A DNA stretch of 64,000 nt from Prevotella sp. UBA4217 (GCA_002379425.1 DFTH01000003.1:186627-250626); one strand, 5' to 3'. Shown: positions 8,348 to 17,045, numbered from the stretch's first letter. Notes: generated by a model from the sequence alone, not told the origin. Numbers and translations: made by a program.

Positions 8348-8506
8348 ATGGCACAGATAGCAAAAGCATCAAAGAGCACTCAGAAGAAAGAGGCTTATCA
8401 GAAGAAGCAGGAAGACAGCGGAAAGAAGGTCCTGGAATGGATCTTCGGCGTACTGGTGGTACTCGCCATCCTGTTTGTCATCTACTCTATTTTCATCGTT
8501 TCCTAA
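8348..8506 (+). CDS. Small single-span membrane protein, 52 residues
   Basis: ATG at 8348 to TAA at 8504-8506. The protein starts MAQIAKASKSTQKKEAYQKK, a Lys/Gln-rich cytoplasmic segment, followed by one hydrophobic helix (WIFGVLVVLAILFVIYSIFI, residues about 31-50) at the very C-terminus, as in tail-anchored proteins. The next gene starts at the base after its stop, so the two are probably translated together. I do not recognise a named family. Support for its being real: it fills the gap between prfB and the CYTH gene without wasted space and has a consistent charge and membrane pattern. Confidence 0.7.
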   Translation: MAQIAKASKSTQKKEAYQKKQEDSGKKVLEWIFGVLVVLAILFVIYSIFIVS

Positions 8507-9010
8507 ATGGACGGACTGGAGATAGAGCGTAAGTTCTTGGTGAAGGGCGACGACTACAAGCGCCAGGCGTATAGTAAGAGTCGCATTCGGCAGGGCTATA
8601 TCTGCAGCGGTCACGGACGTACCGTCAGGGTACGCCTCCGTGACGACCGCGGGTATCTCACGATCAAGGGACCTTCTAATGAGAATGGCATCAGCCGCTA
8701 TGAGTTTGAGAAGGAGATTACCTTTGCCGAGGCCGTGCAACTGATGCGGCTCTGTGAACCCGGACAGATAGACAAGACCCGCTATCTGGTGAAGTCAGGC
8801 AGCCACACCTTTGAGGTCGATGAGTTCTATGGCGACAACGAGGGGCTGGTGATGGCAGAGGTGGAGTTACAGTCAGAGGACGAGCCATTCGAGAAGCCAG
8901 ATTTCATAGGACAAGAGGTAACGGGCGACCGTCGCTATTATAACGCCCATCTTGTCAAGAATCCCTTCAAGACCTGGAACGGCGGAACCGCAGGATCAGC
9001 AGACCGATAA
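8507..9010 (+). CDS. CYTH domain protein (triphosphate tunnel metalloenzyme family)
   Basis: The N-terminal ExExK signature is visible at residues 5-9 (EIERK), followed by alternating charged strands typical of the tunnel fold (RVRLRDDRGYLTIKG, YEFEKEI, KTRYLV, FEVDEF, AEVELQ). Characterised members hydrolyse inorganic triphosphate or act on nucleotide or thiamine triphosphates; which applies here cannot be told. At 167 residues it is a stand-alone domain. It starts immediately after the small membrane protein, and its last 44 bases overlap the 3' end of the convergent VanZ-like gene. Confidence 0.88.
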   Translation: MDGLEIERKFLVKGDDYKRQAYSKSRIRQGYICSGHGRTVRVRLRDDRGYLTIKGPSNENGISRYEFEKEITFAEAVQLMRLCEPGQIDKTRYLVKSGSHTFEVDEFYGDNEGLVMAEVELQSEDEPFEKPDFIGQEVTGDRRYYNAHLVKNPFKTWNGGTAGSADR

Positions 9011-9362
9011 GGCCTGCGAGGGTGATGCCGGTGCTGTTGGCTGCCAAGTCGAGCCATTCGCCACTTCTGGTGGTAGTCAGGTATTCCTGAATCAGTTCGA
9101 TGGCACCACTCATGGCAACAGGAGCCAGCCATGCCCATAAGAATAGTTTCTCGTAGTCGGCAGAGAGATGGTTGCGGCTATACTCGATCCATAGGATGGT
9201 GAAGGTTCCGCCATACATGACGACATGCACCCATTTGTCGATGAACGCGACATCGTCGAGAGGCGTCTCAGGGAAAAACGGAGCAAGGGAGAGCACCCAT
9301 ATCAGGGCAATGCACCCGACGGAAATGGGGTATTTTCTGGTATATTGGAGTAATTTTTCCAT
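8967..9362 (-). CDS. VanZ-like family membrane protein
   Basis: 131 residues with about four hydrophobic segments, the first at residues 9-29 (KYPISVGCIALIWVLSLAPF), then WVHVVMYGGTFTILW, LFLWAWLAPVAMSGAIELIQ and an AANSTGITLAGLIGLLIL stretch. The IELIQE...R.GEWLDLAAN region matches the VanZ-like fold signature (E.xQ, then D.xxN). The function of most VanZ-like proteins is unknown; VanZ itself lowers teicoplanin susceptibility. I took the ATG at 9362 because the TACTTTTG promoter (9383-9390, minus) lies just upstream, which rules out the longer frame. The 3' end overlaps the CYTH gene tail to tail. Confidence 0.75.
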   Translation of the reverse strand: MEKLLQYTRKYPISVGCIALIWVLSLAPFFPETPLDDVAFIDKWVHVVMYGGTFTILWIEYSRNHLSADYEKLFLWAWLAPVAMSGAIELIQEYLTTTRSGEWLDLAANSTGITLAGLIGLLILRFRRSRS

Positions 9363-9382
9363 TTTTACTTTCAATTTTGGTG

Positions 9383-9410
9383 CAAAAGTAAGAATTATTT
9401 TATACTTTTG
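9383..9410. promoter_or_regulatory. Divergent promoter pair, VanZ-like and NSS transporter genes
   Basis: TACTTTTG on the minus strand at 9383-9390 serves the VanZ-like gene; TACTTTTG on the plus strand at 9403-9410 serves the transporter pair. The two -7 boxes are only 12 bp apart, so polymerases on the two strands would compete. Confidence 0.65.
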
Positions 9411-9435
9411 CAACGAATTAGTGAGAAATTGATGT

Positions 9436-10821
9436 ATGACGAGTATAGAAAATGGTCCAAATACAGGAATAAGAGCGAATTTCGGAAGCAAACTGGGCGT
9501 TATCCTGGCGACAGCAGGCTCCGCCGTGGGCTTAGGTAACATCTGGCGGTTTCCCTATATGACAGGGCAGAATGGCGGAGCGGTATTCATTATGATATAC
9601 GTCTTCTGCGTGTTGCTGCTTGGTATCCCCTGTATGATCAGTGAGTTTATCATCGGACGGCATGGCAAGGCCAATACGGCACGGGCCTTCACGATCATGT
9701 CTGGTGGGTCGGCATGGTCGCTCATCGGCTATATGGGTGTGCTCACGGGCTTCCTGATCACAGGCTACTATGCGGTCGTATCGGGCTGGTGCCTGGAATA
9801 TATCTGGGCATCGCTGCTGGGAAAACTGCAGGGCGATCCTGCCTATATCGCTAACTACTTTATTACTTTCTCTCAGGACCCGGTGAAGCCTGTGTTCTGG
9901 ACTCTCCTGATCCTGTTGGCTACCTACCTGATTATTGAGAACGGTGTGCGCGACGGCATCGAGCGGGCTTCCAAACTCCTGATGCCCACCTTGTTTATAT
10001 TACTATTGATCATCGTCGTGGCTTCGTGCATGTTGCCAAACGCTGACAAGGGCATTGAGTTCCTGTTCAAGCCCGACTTCTCGAAGGTGACCAGCGACGT
10101 GTTCCTTGGGGCACTCGGCCAGTCGTTCTATTCATTGAGCATTGCGATGGGATGTATCTGTACATACGCCAGTTATTTCTCCAAGCATACCAACCTGACG
10201 GCCTCTGCCATCCAGATCGGTGTGATCGATTTCCTGGTGGCCATTCTGGCAGGACTGGTGATCTTTCCTGCTGCTTTCTCCGTGGGCGTGAGTCCCGACA
10301 GTGGTCCGTCGCTGATATTCATCACACTGCCGAATGTCTTCCAACAGGCCTTTGGTGACATTCCCATGCTGGGATATGTTATCTCCCTGCTTTTCTATGC
10401 CCTGTTGTCCCTGGCGGCACTGACATCACTGATGTCGCTCCACGAGGTGAGCACGGCCTTCCTGCAGGAAGAGATGCGCATCACCCGCAAGCAGGCTGCC
10501 TTGCTCGTCACCATCTCGTGCATCGTGATAGGTGCAATCTGCTCACTCTCCTTGGGCGTCGGAAAGGATCTTCTCTTGTTTGGTAAGACCCTTTTCGACT
10601 TGTTCGACTTTGTCACTGGTCAGTTGTTCCTGCCTATCGTGGGCTTCCTGACATGTATCTTTATTGGCTGGTTCGTACCGCATAAGATAGTGCGCGATGA
10701 GTTCAGCAACTGGGGTACGCTGCGCAACGGGACGCTGTTCCATGTCTATCTGTTCCTGGTGAAGTATGTGTGTCCTATCTGCATCCTGTTTATCTTCCTG
10801 CATCAGTTGAACTTGTTGTAG
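9436..10821 (+). CDS. Sodium-dependent transporter, NSS (SNF) family
   Basis: Inner-membrane symporter that takes up amino acids or amines with sodium. The conserved TM1 region LGNIWRFPYMTGQNGGA (about residues 34-50) carries the substrate- and Na-binding loop of the LeuT fold, and about 12 hydrophobic segments follow over 461 residues. The substrate is not determinable. It is the first of two tandem paralogues; the second gene's ATG directly follows this stop (TAG then ATG). The two share long identical stretches, including IERASKLLMP, VVASC and FSVGV.PDSGPSLIFITLPNVF, so they arose by duplication. Confidence 0.92.
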   Translation: MTSIENGPNTGIRANFGSKLGVILATAGSAVGLGNIWRFPYMTGQNGGAVFIMIYVFCVLLLGIPCMISEFIIGRHGKANTARAFTIMSGGSAWSLIGYMGVLTGFLITGYYAVVSGWCLEYIWASLLGKLQGDPAYIANYFITFSQDPVKPVFWTLLILLATYLIIENGVRDGIERASKLLMPTLFILLLIIVVASCMLPNADKGIEFLFKPDFSKVTSDVFLGALGQSFYSLSIAMGCICTYASYFSKHTNLTASAIQIGVIDFLVAILAGLVIFPAAFSVGVSPDSGPSLIFITLPNVFQQAFGDIPMLGYVISLLFYALLSLAALTSLMSLHEVSTAFLQEEMRITRKQAALLVTISCIVIGAICSLSLGVGKDLLLFGKTLFDLFDFVTGQLFLPIVGFLTCIFIGWFVPHKIVRDEFSNWGTLRNGTLFHVYLFLVKYVCPICILFIFLHQLNLL

Positions 10822-12174
10822 ATGAGTGAAAGAGGCACGTTTGGAAGCAAGTTGGCGATCGTCCTGGCTACGGCTGGTTCGGCGGTAGGCCTGGGGAACA
10901 TCTGGCGCTTCCCGTTTATGACGGGTCAGAACGGCGGGGCGGCTTTCATCCTCGTCTATTTTGCCTGTGTCTTCTTGCTGGGCATCCCTGGGATGGTGAG
11001 TGAGTTTATCGTGGGGCGCCGTGCCCAGTCGAATGCGGCTCGTGCATACGGAGCCATTGGTGGTAAGGCATGGCGGTTTATCGGCTACCTGGGTATTCTT
11101 ACGTCGATGATTATCCTTGGCTTCTATGCCGTGGTGGCAGGTTGGTGCCTGCAGTATCTCTTTGCCTCTGTCGCAGGTCAACTTGATGGGGATGCGGCGT
11201 ATGTCATAGACTATTTCAAGACCTTCTCCAGCGACCCCTTGCGCCCCTGTCTGTGGGGCGTGGGCTTTGTGCTGATCACGCACTTCGTCATCGCACGTGG
11301 CGTAAACGACGGTATCGAACGGGCCTCCAAACTGCTGATGCCCCTGTTGCTGATACTTCTCTTGGTCATCGTGGTGGCCTCCTGTCTGCTGCCTGGTGCC
11401 GGGGCGGGTATTGAGTTCCTGTTGAAGCCCGACTTCTCGAAGGTGTCGGGCAGCGTGTTCCTTGAAGCCTTGGGACAGGCATTCTTCTCCCTGAGCCTGG
11501 GTACGTCCTGTCTCTGTACGTACGCTTCCTATTTCAAGCGCGACACAAACCTGCTGCACTCTGCCACGCAGATAGCCTTGCTCGACTCGGCCATCGCCAT
11601 TCTCGCAGGACTGATGATCTTCCCTGCTGCCTTCTCCGTGGGCGTGCAGCCCGATAGTGGTCCGTCGCTCATCTTCATCACCCTGCCTAATGTGTTCCGT
11701 GAGGCCTTTGGAGCCATGCCAGTGGTGGGCTATGTCATCTCCATCCTGTTCTATGCGCTGCTGGTGTTTGCCGCTTTGACCTCCACCATCTCCATGCATG
11801 AGATCGGTACGGCCTTTTTCCATGAGGAACTCCATATTCCCAGGAAACGGGCTGCATGGATCCTGACGATTGTCTGCTCCACCATCACTGTGTTCTGCTC
11901 TTTGTCTGTAGGGGCTTACGAAGGATTGCGGGTGCTGGGACTGTCGCTGATGGATTTCTGTGACTATCTGACCGCACAATATATGTTGCCGTTGGGAGCC
12001 TTCCTGACAAGTATCATGCTGGGTTGGTTTGTCAGTCGTGACATTGTTCAGGAAGAGTTTACCAATTCGGGCACGATCAGTGTGGCTCTTTTCCGTGTAT
12101 GGCTGTTTGCCATCCGTTATGTCGTACCCGTCTGTATCGTACTGATCTTCCTTCATCAGTTCGGTGTGATATGA
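10822..12174 (+). CDS. Sodium-dependent transporter, NSS (SNF) family, tandem paralogue
   Basis: Same LeuT-type family as its upstream neighbour, with LGNIWRFPFMTGQNGGAAF at about residues 26-44 and about 12 membrane segments over 450 residues. It lies immediately after the first copy with no spacer, so the two are cotranscribed and may differ in substrate or form a pair; which of these is unknown. The C-terminus overlaps the next gene by 4 bp (ATGA at 12171-12174), which indicates translational coupling to the helix-hairpin-helix protein. Confidence 0.92.
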   Translation: MSERGTFGSKLAIVLATAGSAVGLGNIWRFPFMTGQNGGAAFILVYFACVFLLGIPGMVSEFIVGRRAQSNAARAYGAIGGKAWRFIGYLGILTSMIILGFYAVVAGWCLQYLFASVAGQLDGDAAYVIDYFKTFSSDPLRPCLWGVGFVLITHFVIARGVNDGIERASKLLMPLLLILLLVIVVASCLLPGAGAGIEFLLKPDFSKVSGSVFLEALGQAFFSLSLGTSCLCTYASYFKRDTNLLHSATQIALLDSAIAILAGLMIFPAAFSVGVQPDSGPSLIFITLPNVFREAFGAMPVVGYVISILFYALLVFAALTSTISMHEIGTAFFHEELHIPRKRAAWILTIVCSTITVFCSLSVGAYEGLRVLGLSLMDFCDYLTAQYMLPLGAFLTSIMLGWFVSRDIVQEEFTNSGTISVALFRVWLFAIRYVVPVCIVLIFLHQFGVI

Positions 12175-12893
12175 TCCGTGAGTTTTTCTATCTCCAGAAG
12201 TCCGACCGTAAGGTCATCCTCACGCTGTTGGCAGTGATTGCCGTGGCCTTGGGCGTGATCTTCTTCACAGGTGGTCAGCAGGAAGAGAGCAATGCCTTGA
12301 CACCGGCAGACTCCGCCGATTCCGATACCATTTCCCGTCGATATCTCCGTCACGATACGCTCCGTAGGCAGCGCCGATCCTATTATCGTACGAAGGTCGT
12401 CTATCGCGACCGTCCTGTCTATCGTGATTTCAGGTATCGCCCAGAGCGTCGGTCGGATGGGCGTCATGACAGTATTGCGCCCCATTATCCTGTGAAGATC
12501 CATGAGGGAGAGTATGTCAGTTTGAATCAGGCTGATACGACAGTACTGATGACCGTTCCTGGTATTGGTCCCTACTTTGCCCGTCAGATCATACGCTATG
12601 GAGAACGACTGGGTGGCTATGTCAGTGTGGATCAACTCGATGAGATCGAGAATTTCCCTTCGGATGCAAAGCGCTATCTCAGGATTGAGGCTTCTTCGCC
12701 GCGTAAACTGAATGTCAACACGCTTTCGCTCAACGAACTGAGGCGCCATCCCTATATCAATTTCTATCAGGCTAAGGCCATTACAGATTACAGACGGCTG
12801 CATGGACCATTGAAGAGCCTTAACGAACTTCGCCTTTCGAAAGATTTCCCCCAAGAGGCGATAGATCGTCTGTCTCCGTATGTAGAATACTGA
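12171..12893 (+). CDS. Membrane-anchored helix-hairpin-helix protein (ComEA-like)
   Basis: 240 residues. A cytoplasmic start (MIREFFYLQKSDRK) precedes one membrane segment (VILTLLAVIAVALGVIFF, about 15-32), then an Arg/Tyr-rich linker and two helix-hairpin-helix DNA-binding motifs: LMTVPGIGPYFARQIIRYGE (about 124-143) and a second around LNELRRHPYINFYQAKAITD (about 185-204). This is the arrangement of ComEA-type proteins that bind DNA outside the inner membrane, so a role in DNA uptake is possible but unproven. The start overlaps the preceding transporter stop (ATGA), which fixes it against an upstream GTG. A separate promoter for the tat genes follows. Confidence 0.8.
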   Translation: MIREFFYLQKSDRKVILTLLAVIAVALGVIFFTGGQQEESNALTPADSADSDTISRRYLRHDTLRRQRRSYYRTKVVYRDRPVYRDFRYRPERRSDGRHDSIAPHYPVKIHEGEYVSLNQADTTVLMTVPGIGPYFARQIIRYGERLGGYVSVDQLDEIENFPSDAKRYLRIEASSPRKLNVNTLSLNELRRHPYINFYQAKAITDYRRLHGPLKSLNELRLSKDFPQEAIDRLSPYVEY

Positions 12894-12918
12894 TAATATG
12901 TTAATTTATCAAAGATTA

Positions 12919-12950
12919 TTTGTAGTATTTAGGGATTATTTGTATTTTTG
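12919..12950 (+). promoter_or_regulatory. Promoter of the tatA operon
   Basis: TTTG at 12919-12922, a 20-bp spacer, then TATTTTTG at 12943-12950; the tatA ATG is at 12977. Full match to the Bacteroidota promoter form. Confidence 0.75.
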
Positions 12951-12976
12951 CAAACAGAACTAGAAACTGGAATAAT

Positions 12977-13159
12977 ATGTTTGGACTTGGTATGCAAGAG
13001 ATTCTCGTTATCGCACTGATTGTCCTGTTGCTATTCGGTGGCAAAAAGATTCCTGAACTGATGAAGGGGCTTGGCAAAGGCGTCAAAAGTTTCAAGGAAG
13101 GGATGAATGAGGCGACGGATCTTGGAGAAGGGAAGAAGGAAGAGAAGCGTGAAGAGTGA
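12977..13159 (+). CDS. tatA: Twin-arginine translocase subunit TatA
   Basis: 60 residues: a short N-terminal membrane helix ([17 protein letters not shown]), the conserved hinge [16 protein letters not shown] with the FG and P of TatA, an amphipathic helix ([13 protein letters not shown]) and a Lys/Glu-rich tail. TatA oligomers form the pore through which folded proteins cross the inner membrane. It is followed at once by tatC and then by a membrane polyferredoxin and a clear Tat substrate, so the machinery and its cargo share an operon. No tatB is seen, as expected for minimal Tat systems where one TatA serves both roles. Confidence 0.93.
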   Translation: MFGLGMQEILVIALIVLLLFGGKKIPELMKGLGKGVKSFKEGMNEATDLGEGKKEEKREE

Positions 13160-13892
13160 GGACATGACGTTCTGGGATCATCTCGATGAGTTGCGCTCAG
13201 TGCTCATCCGCATCATCGTCCTGACGGTGCTGGCTGCCGCAGTGGCTTTCTGCCTGAAGGATGAGTTGTTTTCCATCGTACTGGCTCCTCGCACGAGTGA
13301 TTTCATCACCTACAGGCTGATGGGCGTGGAGCCCTTCGAGATCAGTCTGATGAACACAGGACTGACGGAGCAGTTCATGATCCACCTGAAGACGGCCTTC
13401 TATGCGGGTCTTTTGGTGGCCTCGCCTTACATCATCTACCTGCTGTTCGGCTTTATCCAGCCAGCGCTCTATGACAACGAACGGCGATACGCCACGACGC
13501 TCGTGGGCAGCGGCTACCTGATGTTCATGGTGGGCACCCTGCTCAACTATCTGCTGATCTTCCCGCTGACGGTGAAGTTTCTTGGCACGTATCAGGTGAG
13601 TCCAGATGTGGCGAACATGCTGACGCTCCAGTCGTATATCGACACGCTGATCATGATGAGCCTGATGATGGGTGTGGTGTTTGAATTGCCAGTCGTCAGT
13701 TGGTTGTTGGGCAGGATGGGACTGCTGACGGCAGGTATGATGCAGACATGGCGCAAGCATGCCATCGTGGCAATACTCATCGTCTCGGCCATCATCACTC
13801 CGACGACGGATGCCTTTACGCTCTTCGTGGTGGCCCTGCCTATATGGCTGCTCTATGAACTGAGCATTTTGATCGTGAAGATTGGACATTGA
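13149..13892 (+). CDS. tatC: Twin-arginine translocase subunit TatC
   Basis: TatC recognises twin-arginine signal peptides. The conserved N-terminal motif FWDHLDELR is present at about residues 8-16, followed by six membrane segments. The internal region with [17 protein letters not shown] matches the conserved FxxPAL-xxxER stretch of the family. I chose the GTG at 13149, which overlaps the tatA stop ([16 protein letters not shown]); the ATG at 13164 is the alternative and would be 5 residues shorter. The 247 residues are normal. The last codons merge into a short A/T-biased stretch ahead of the polyferredoxin gene. Confidence 0.93.
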   Translation: MKSEDMTFWDHLDELRSVLIRIIVLTVLAAAVAFCLKDELFSIVLAPRTSDFITYRLMGVEPFEISLMNTGLTEQFMIHLKTAFYAGLLVASPYIIYLLFGFIQPALYDNERRYATTLVGSGYLMFMVGTLLNYLLIFPLTVKFLGTYQVSPDVANMLTLQSYIDTLIMMSLMMGVVFELPVVSWLLGRMGLLTAGMMQTWRKHAIVAILIVSAIITPTTDAFTLFVVALPIWLLYELSILIVKIGH

Positions 13893-13922
13893 TAATTGAA
13901 GATTAGAACTAAACAATACTCT

Positions 13923-15398
13923 ATGTTAAAGAAGATTCGTACTATCCTCGCAGCGGTGGTCTTTACGCTGATCACACTGTTGTTCCTCGACTTTACGGGG
14001 ACGCTGCACACCTGGCTGGGCTGGCTGGCGAAGATACAGTTCTTGCCAGCCGTGATGGCGCTCAACGTGATTGTCATTGTGGCGCTCATCGCACTGACAC
14101 TCGTCTTCGGGCGCATCTATTGTTCTGTTATCTGCCCATTGGGTATCTTTCAGGATCTGATGGCGCGGCTCCGTAGGAAGAAAAACAAGTACAATTACTC
14201 GAAAGAGGTGAAGTGGCTGCGCTACCCTGTATTAGCCTTATTTGTTGTCGCTGCCCTGGCAGGTGTCGGCTCGCTGTTCCAGTTGCTGGCGCCATATAGC
14301 AGTTACGGTCGTATCGCCACGATGATCTTCCAACCCCTCTGGATCATGGGTAACAACATATTGGCCACGATTGCCGAGCGTGCCGATAGTTATGCTTTCT
14401 ACAGTGTGGATGTCTGGATGCGTTCCCTGCCAGTGTTCATCATTGCAGCCGTCACTTTGGTTATCCTGTTTATCCTCGCCTGGCGTGGTGGACGGACCTA
14501 TTGCAATACGATCTGCCCGGTGGGAACGGTGCTCTCATTCTTCGCTCGTTTCTCCTGGCTGAAGGTACGGTTCGATGCCGATAAGTGCAAGAACTGCTCA
14601 CTCTGCTCGAAAAACTGTAAGGCAGCCTGCATCGACTATAAGACACATACTGTGGATTACAGTCGTTGTGTCGTCTGCGGCAATTGTATCGACAAGTGTA
14701 AGTTTGGGGCGCTGAGTTATTCTAGTCGGCCTGACCATATCAGTCGTCCCAGTTCGTCGAGTCCTGTTGATACTTCAAAGCGCTCTTTCCTCTTGGCCAC
14801 GGCCCTTGCCTCTACTGCAGCCCTTGCTCAGAAGAAAGAGAAACTGATGGATGGTGGTATCGCCGAACTGGAGGAAAAGGTGGTTCCTCAGCGCCAGACA
14901 CCACTTACACCTCCTGGTTCGCTCTCGTTCCAGAATCTCGCCACGCACTGCACGGGGTGCCAACTCTGTATCTCTGAGTGCCCGAACCATGTGCTCCGGC
15001 CCTCTACCGACCTGATGCACCTGATGCAGCCCACGATGTCGTACGAGCGTGGCTATTGTCGTCCTGAGTGTACGCGCTGTTCTGATGTGTGCCCTGCCGG
15101 AGCGATTAAGCCACTCGACGAGATGGAGAAATCCTCGATTCAGATTGGCCATGCCGTCTGGATCAAGAAGAACTGTATTCCGCTTACCGACGGTGTGTCT
15201 TGCGGCAACTGTGCTCGTCACTGTCCTACTGGTGCCATCCAGATGGTACCTTCCGACCCTGATGATGAGGAGTCGCTGAAGATCCCCGTAGTCAATGAGA
15301 ATATGTGCATCGGCTGCGGTGCCTGTGAGTATGTCTGTCCGTCGCGCCCGTTCTCGGCCATCTATGTCGAGGGTCACGAGGTGCATAAGATGGTTTGA
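13923..15398 (+). CDS. Membrane-bound polyferredoxin (NapH/CcoG-like) with internal Tat-like signal
   Basis: 491 residues. The N-terminal half has several membrane segments with the CSVICPLG and CNTICPVG motifs of NapH/NosR/CcoG-like electron-transfer proteins, then two 4Fe-4S clusters (CKNCSLCSKNC and CVVCGNCIDKC, about 220-265). At about 284-302 comes SKRSFLLATALASTAALAQ, which looks like a KR-type twin-arginine signal in mid-protein, and then four more cysteine clusters (CTGCQLCISEC, CTRCSDVC, CGNCARHC, CIGCGACEYVC). A likely reading is a quinol-linked membrane domain and a periplasmic ferredoxin domain delivered by Tat; this is inference. It sits directly after tatAC and next to a Tat-exported aldo/keto reductase that could be its redox partner. 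Confidence 0.82.
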   Translation: MLKKIRTILAAVVFTLITLLFLDFTGTLHTWLGWLAKIQFLPAVMALNVIVIVALIALTLVFGRIYCSVICPLGIFQDLMARLRRKKNKYNYSKEVKWLRYPVLALFVVAALAGVGSLFQLLAPYSSYGRIATMIFQPLWIMGNNILATIAERADSYAFYSVDVWMRSLPVFIIAAVTLVILFILAWRGGRTYCNTICPVGTVLSFFARFSWLKVRFDADKCKNCSLCSKNCKAACIDYKTHTVDYSRCVVCGNCIDKCKFGALSYSSRPDHISRPSSSSPVDTSKRSFLLATALASTAALAQKKEKLMDGGIAELEEKVVPQRQTPLTPPGSLSFQNLATHCTGCQLCISECPNHVLRPSTDLMHLMQPTMSYERGYCRPECTRCSDVCPAGAIKPLDEMEKSSIQIGHAVWIKKNCIPLTDGVSCGNCARHCPTGAIQMVPSDPDDEESLKIPVVNENMCIGCGACEYVCPSRPFSAIYVEGHEVHKMV

Positions 15399-15422
15399 AT
15401 GAGAAATAAGAAATTAGGGATT

Positions 15423-16844
15423 ATGATTAATAAGGATAAAAAAGAGATATCGAGACGGAGTTTCCTGAAGTTGTTCGGAGCAGGAACCGTCGCCACGGCG
15501 GCTACGCTTGCTGGCTGTAAGCAATCCAACAAGGCAGAGCAGCAGGCTGCCGATGAATATAAGAACCAGGTGGAACCGCCCGTAGGCAAGATGACTTATC
15601 GCGAAAATCCCAAGACCAAGGAGAAAGTGTCCATCCTTGGCTATGGCATGATGCGCTTGCCGACAAAGGTGGATAACAGTGATGAATATGATCAGGAGAT
15701 GATCAACAAGCAGGTGGATTATGCCATTGAGCATGGTCTTAACTACTTCGACACGTCACCTGTCTATTGTCAGGGTAAGTCGGAGCACTGCACAGGTATC
15801 GCCCTGCATCGTCATCCCCGAGATAAGTATTTCGTGGCCACCAAACTCTCTAACTTTAACCACGATTACTGGAAGAAAGAGAAGGCCATTGAGATGTACC
15901 ATAACTCGATGAAGGAGTTGCAGGTTGATTACATCGACTACTATCTGCTTCACAGTGTGGGTGGCAACTACGATGAGTTTATCGGCCGTTATGTGGAGAA
16001 TGGGATGCTCGACTATCTGATGAAAGAGCGCGAGGCAGGGCGCATCCGCAACCTCGGTTTCTCGTTCCATGGCAAGCAGGAGGTGTTCGATCAGGTGCTG
16101 GCACTCCAGGAGAAGTATCAGTGGGATTTCGTACAGATTGAACTGAACTATCTCGACTGGGACTATGCCAACGAGATCAATGACCGTAACGTGGATGCCA
16201 GTTATCTCTATGCCGAACTACATAAGCGTGGTATCCCCGCCGTCATCATGGAGCCGTTGCTTGGTGGCCGTCTGGCCAACCTGCCGCAGTATCTCGTCGC
16301 AGAACTGAAGAGCCATGCGCCAGAGAAGAGCGTGGCCTCCTGGGCCTTCCGCTATGCGGGTACACCCGAGGGCGTGCTTACGGTGCTCTCAGGCATGACC
16401 TATATGGAGCATCTGAAGGATAACCTGCTCTCCTACTGTCCGCTGACACCTCTCACGGAGGAAGAGCAGCGCTACCTCGACACGGAGATCGCTCAGAAGA
16501 TTGTCGGCCTGGAGAATATTCCCTGCAATGATTGTAAGTATTGCATGCCCTGTCCCTATGGCATAGATATTCCTGCCATCTTTATACATTATAATAAATG
16601 TAAGAATGAGGGTTCACTGCCTGTGGGGACGGGCGATCCGGAGTACCGCAAGCACCGTCGGCAATATCTCATCGGCTTAGACCGCATCGTGCCCCCTGAG
16701 CGTCAGCCTGATCACTGTATCGGCTGTCATCAGTGTGAGCCCCACTGCCCGCAGAATATCCGCATCACCCGCGAACTTCATAAGATCAGCGATTTCATAG
16801 AGCAGTTGAAGCGGAATCCTGACCGGCCTGGGCAGACTACTTGA
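15423..16844 (+). CDS. Tat-exported aldo/keto reductase with C-terminal 4Fe-4S ferredoxin domain
   Basis: Starts MINKDKKEISRRSFLKLFGA: a twin-arginine signal followed by a hydrophobic stretch and a Cys (LAGC), so it is probably a Tat-exported lipoprotein. An ATG at 15399 directly after the preceding stop would add 8 residues. The aldo/keto reductase barrel covers about residues 50-370 (GYGMMRLP, NYFDTSPVYCQGKSE with the catalytic Tyr, LHSVGG, NLGFSFHG). The tail has CNDCKYCMPCPYGIDIP and CIGCHQCEPHCPQ, the two-cluster ferredoxin typical of iron-sulfur aldo/keto reductases. The substrate is unknown. The preceding polyferredoxin could feed it electrons across the membrane. Its stop overlaps the end of a convergent, frameshifted small lipoprotein gene. 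Confidence 0.87.
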   Translation: MINKDKKEISRRSFLKLFGAGTVATAATLAGCKQSNKAEQQAADEYKNQVEPPVGKMTYRENPKTKEKVSILGYGMMRLPTKVDNSDEYDQEMINKQVDYAIEHGLNYFDTSPVYCQGKSEHCTGIALHRHPRDKYFVATKLSNFNHDYWKKEKAIEMYHNSMKELQVDYIDYYLLHSVGGNYDEFIGRYVENGMLDYLMKEREAGRIRNLGFSFHGKQEVFDQVLALQEKYQWDFVQIELNYLDWDYANEINDRNVDASYLYAELHKRGIPAVIMEPLLGGRLANLPQYLVAELKSHAPEKSVASWAFRYAGTPEGVLTVLSGMTYMEHLKDNLLSYCPLTPLTEEEQRYLDTEIAQKIVGLENIPCNDCKYCMPCPYGIDIPAIFIHYNKCKNEGSLPVGTGDPEYRKHRRQYLIGLDRIVPPERQPDHCIGCHQCEPHCPQNIRITRELHKISDFIEQLKRNPDRPGQTT

Positions 16845-17045
16845 TATCCAGAATCAGATACTGGAACGGTTCGAGCGTTAGCGACGACTCGAGTTTGATG
16901 GCTTTGTCGGTCATCTCGTCTTCAGTGTCTTTGCCTACCCAACTCTCTGGTATGTTGGCAGTCTTACCGCTTTCTGGGTCTCTTTGGCTGGCTTACAGGC
17001 TACGATTGCAACCAGAACGCTGACGAATAGAAATAGTTTTCTCAT
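16837..17045 (-). pseudogene. Small lipoprotein gene with a frameshift
   Basis: Begins with a clean lipoprotein signal (MRKLFLFVSVLVAIVACKPA, lipobox VAC at residues 15-17), but this frame stops after 36 residues at 16935. Changing frame at the AAA near 16970 (codon about 25) restores a continuous tail, SGKTANIPESWVGKDTEDEM and on to a TAG at 16837-16839. The intended product would be about 69 residues. Either a base was lost in the A-run (mutation or sequencing error) or translation slips by -1 there. I do not recognise the family. The 3' end overlaps the aldo/keto reductase gene by 8 bp, tail to tail. Confidence 0.6.

Noticed and set aside
9436..12174. A single transporter gene split by a frameshift
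   Set aside because: Both halves contain a complete NSS fold with their own TM1 signature; they are tandem paralogues.
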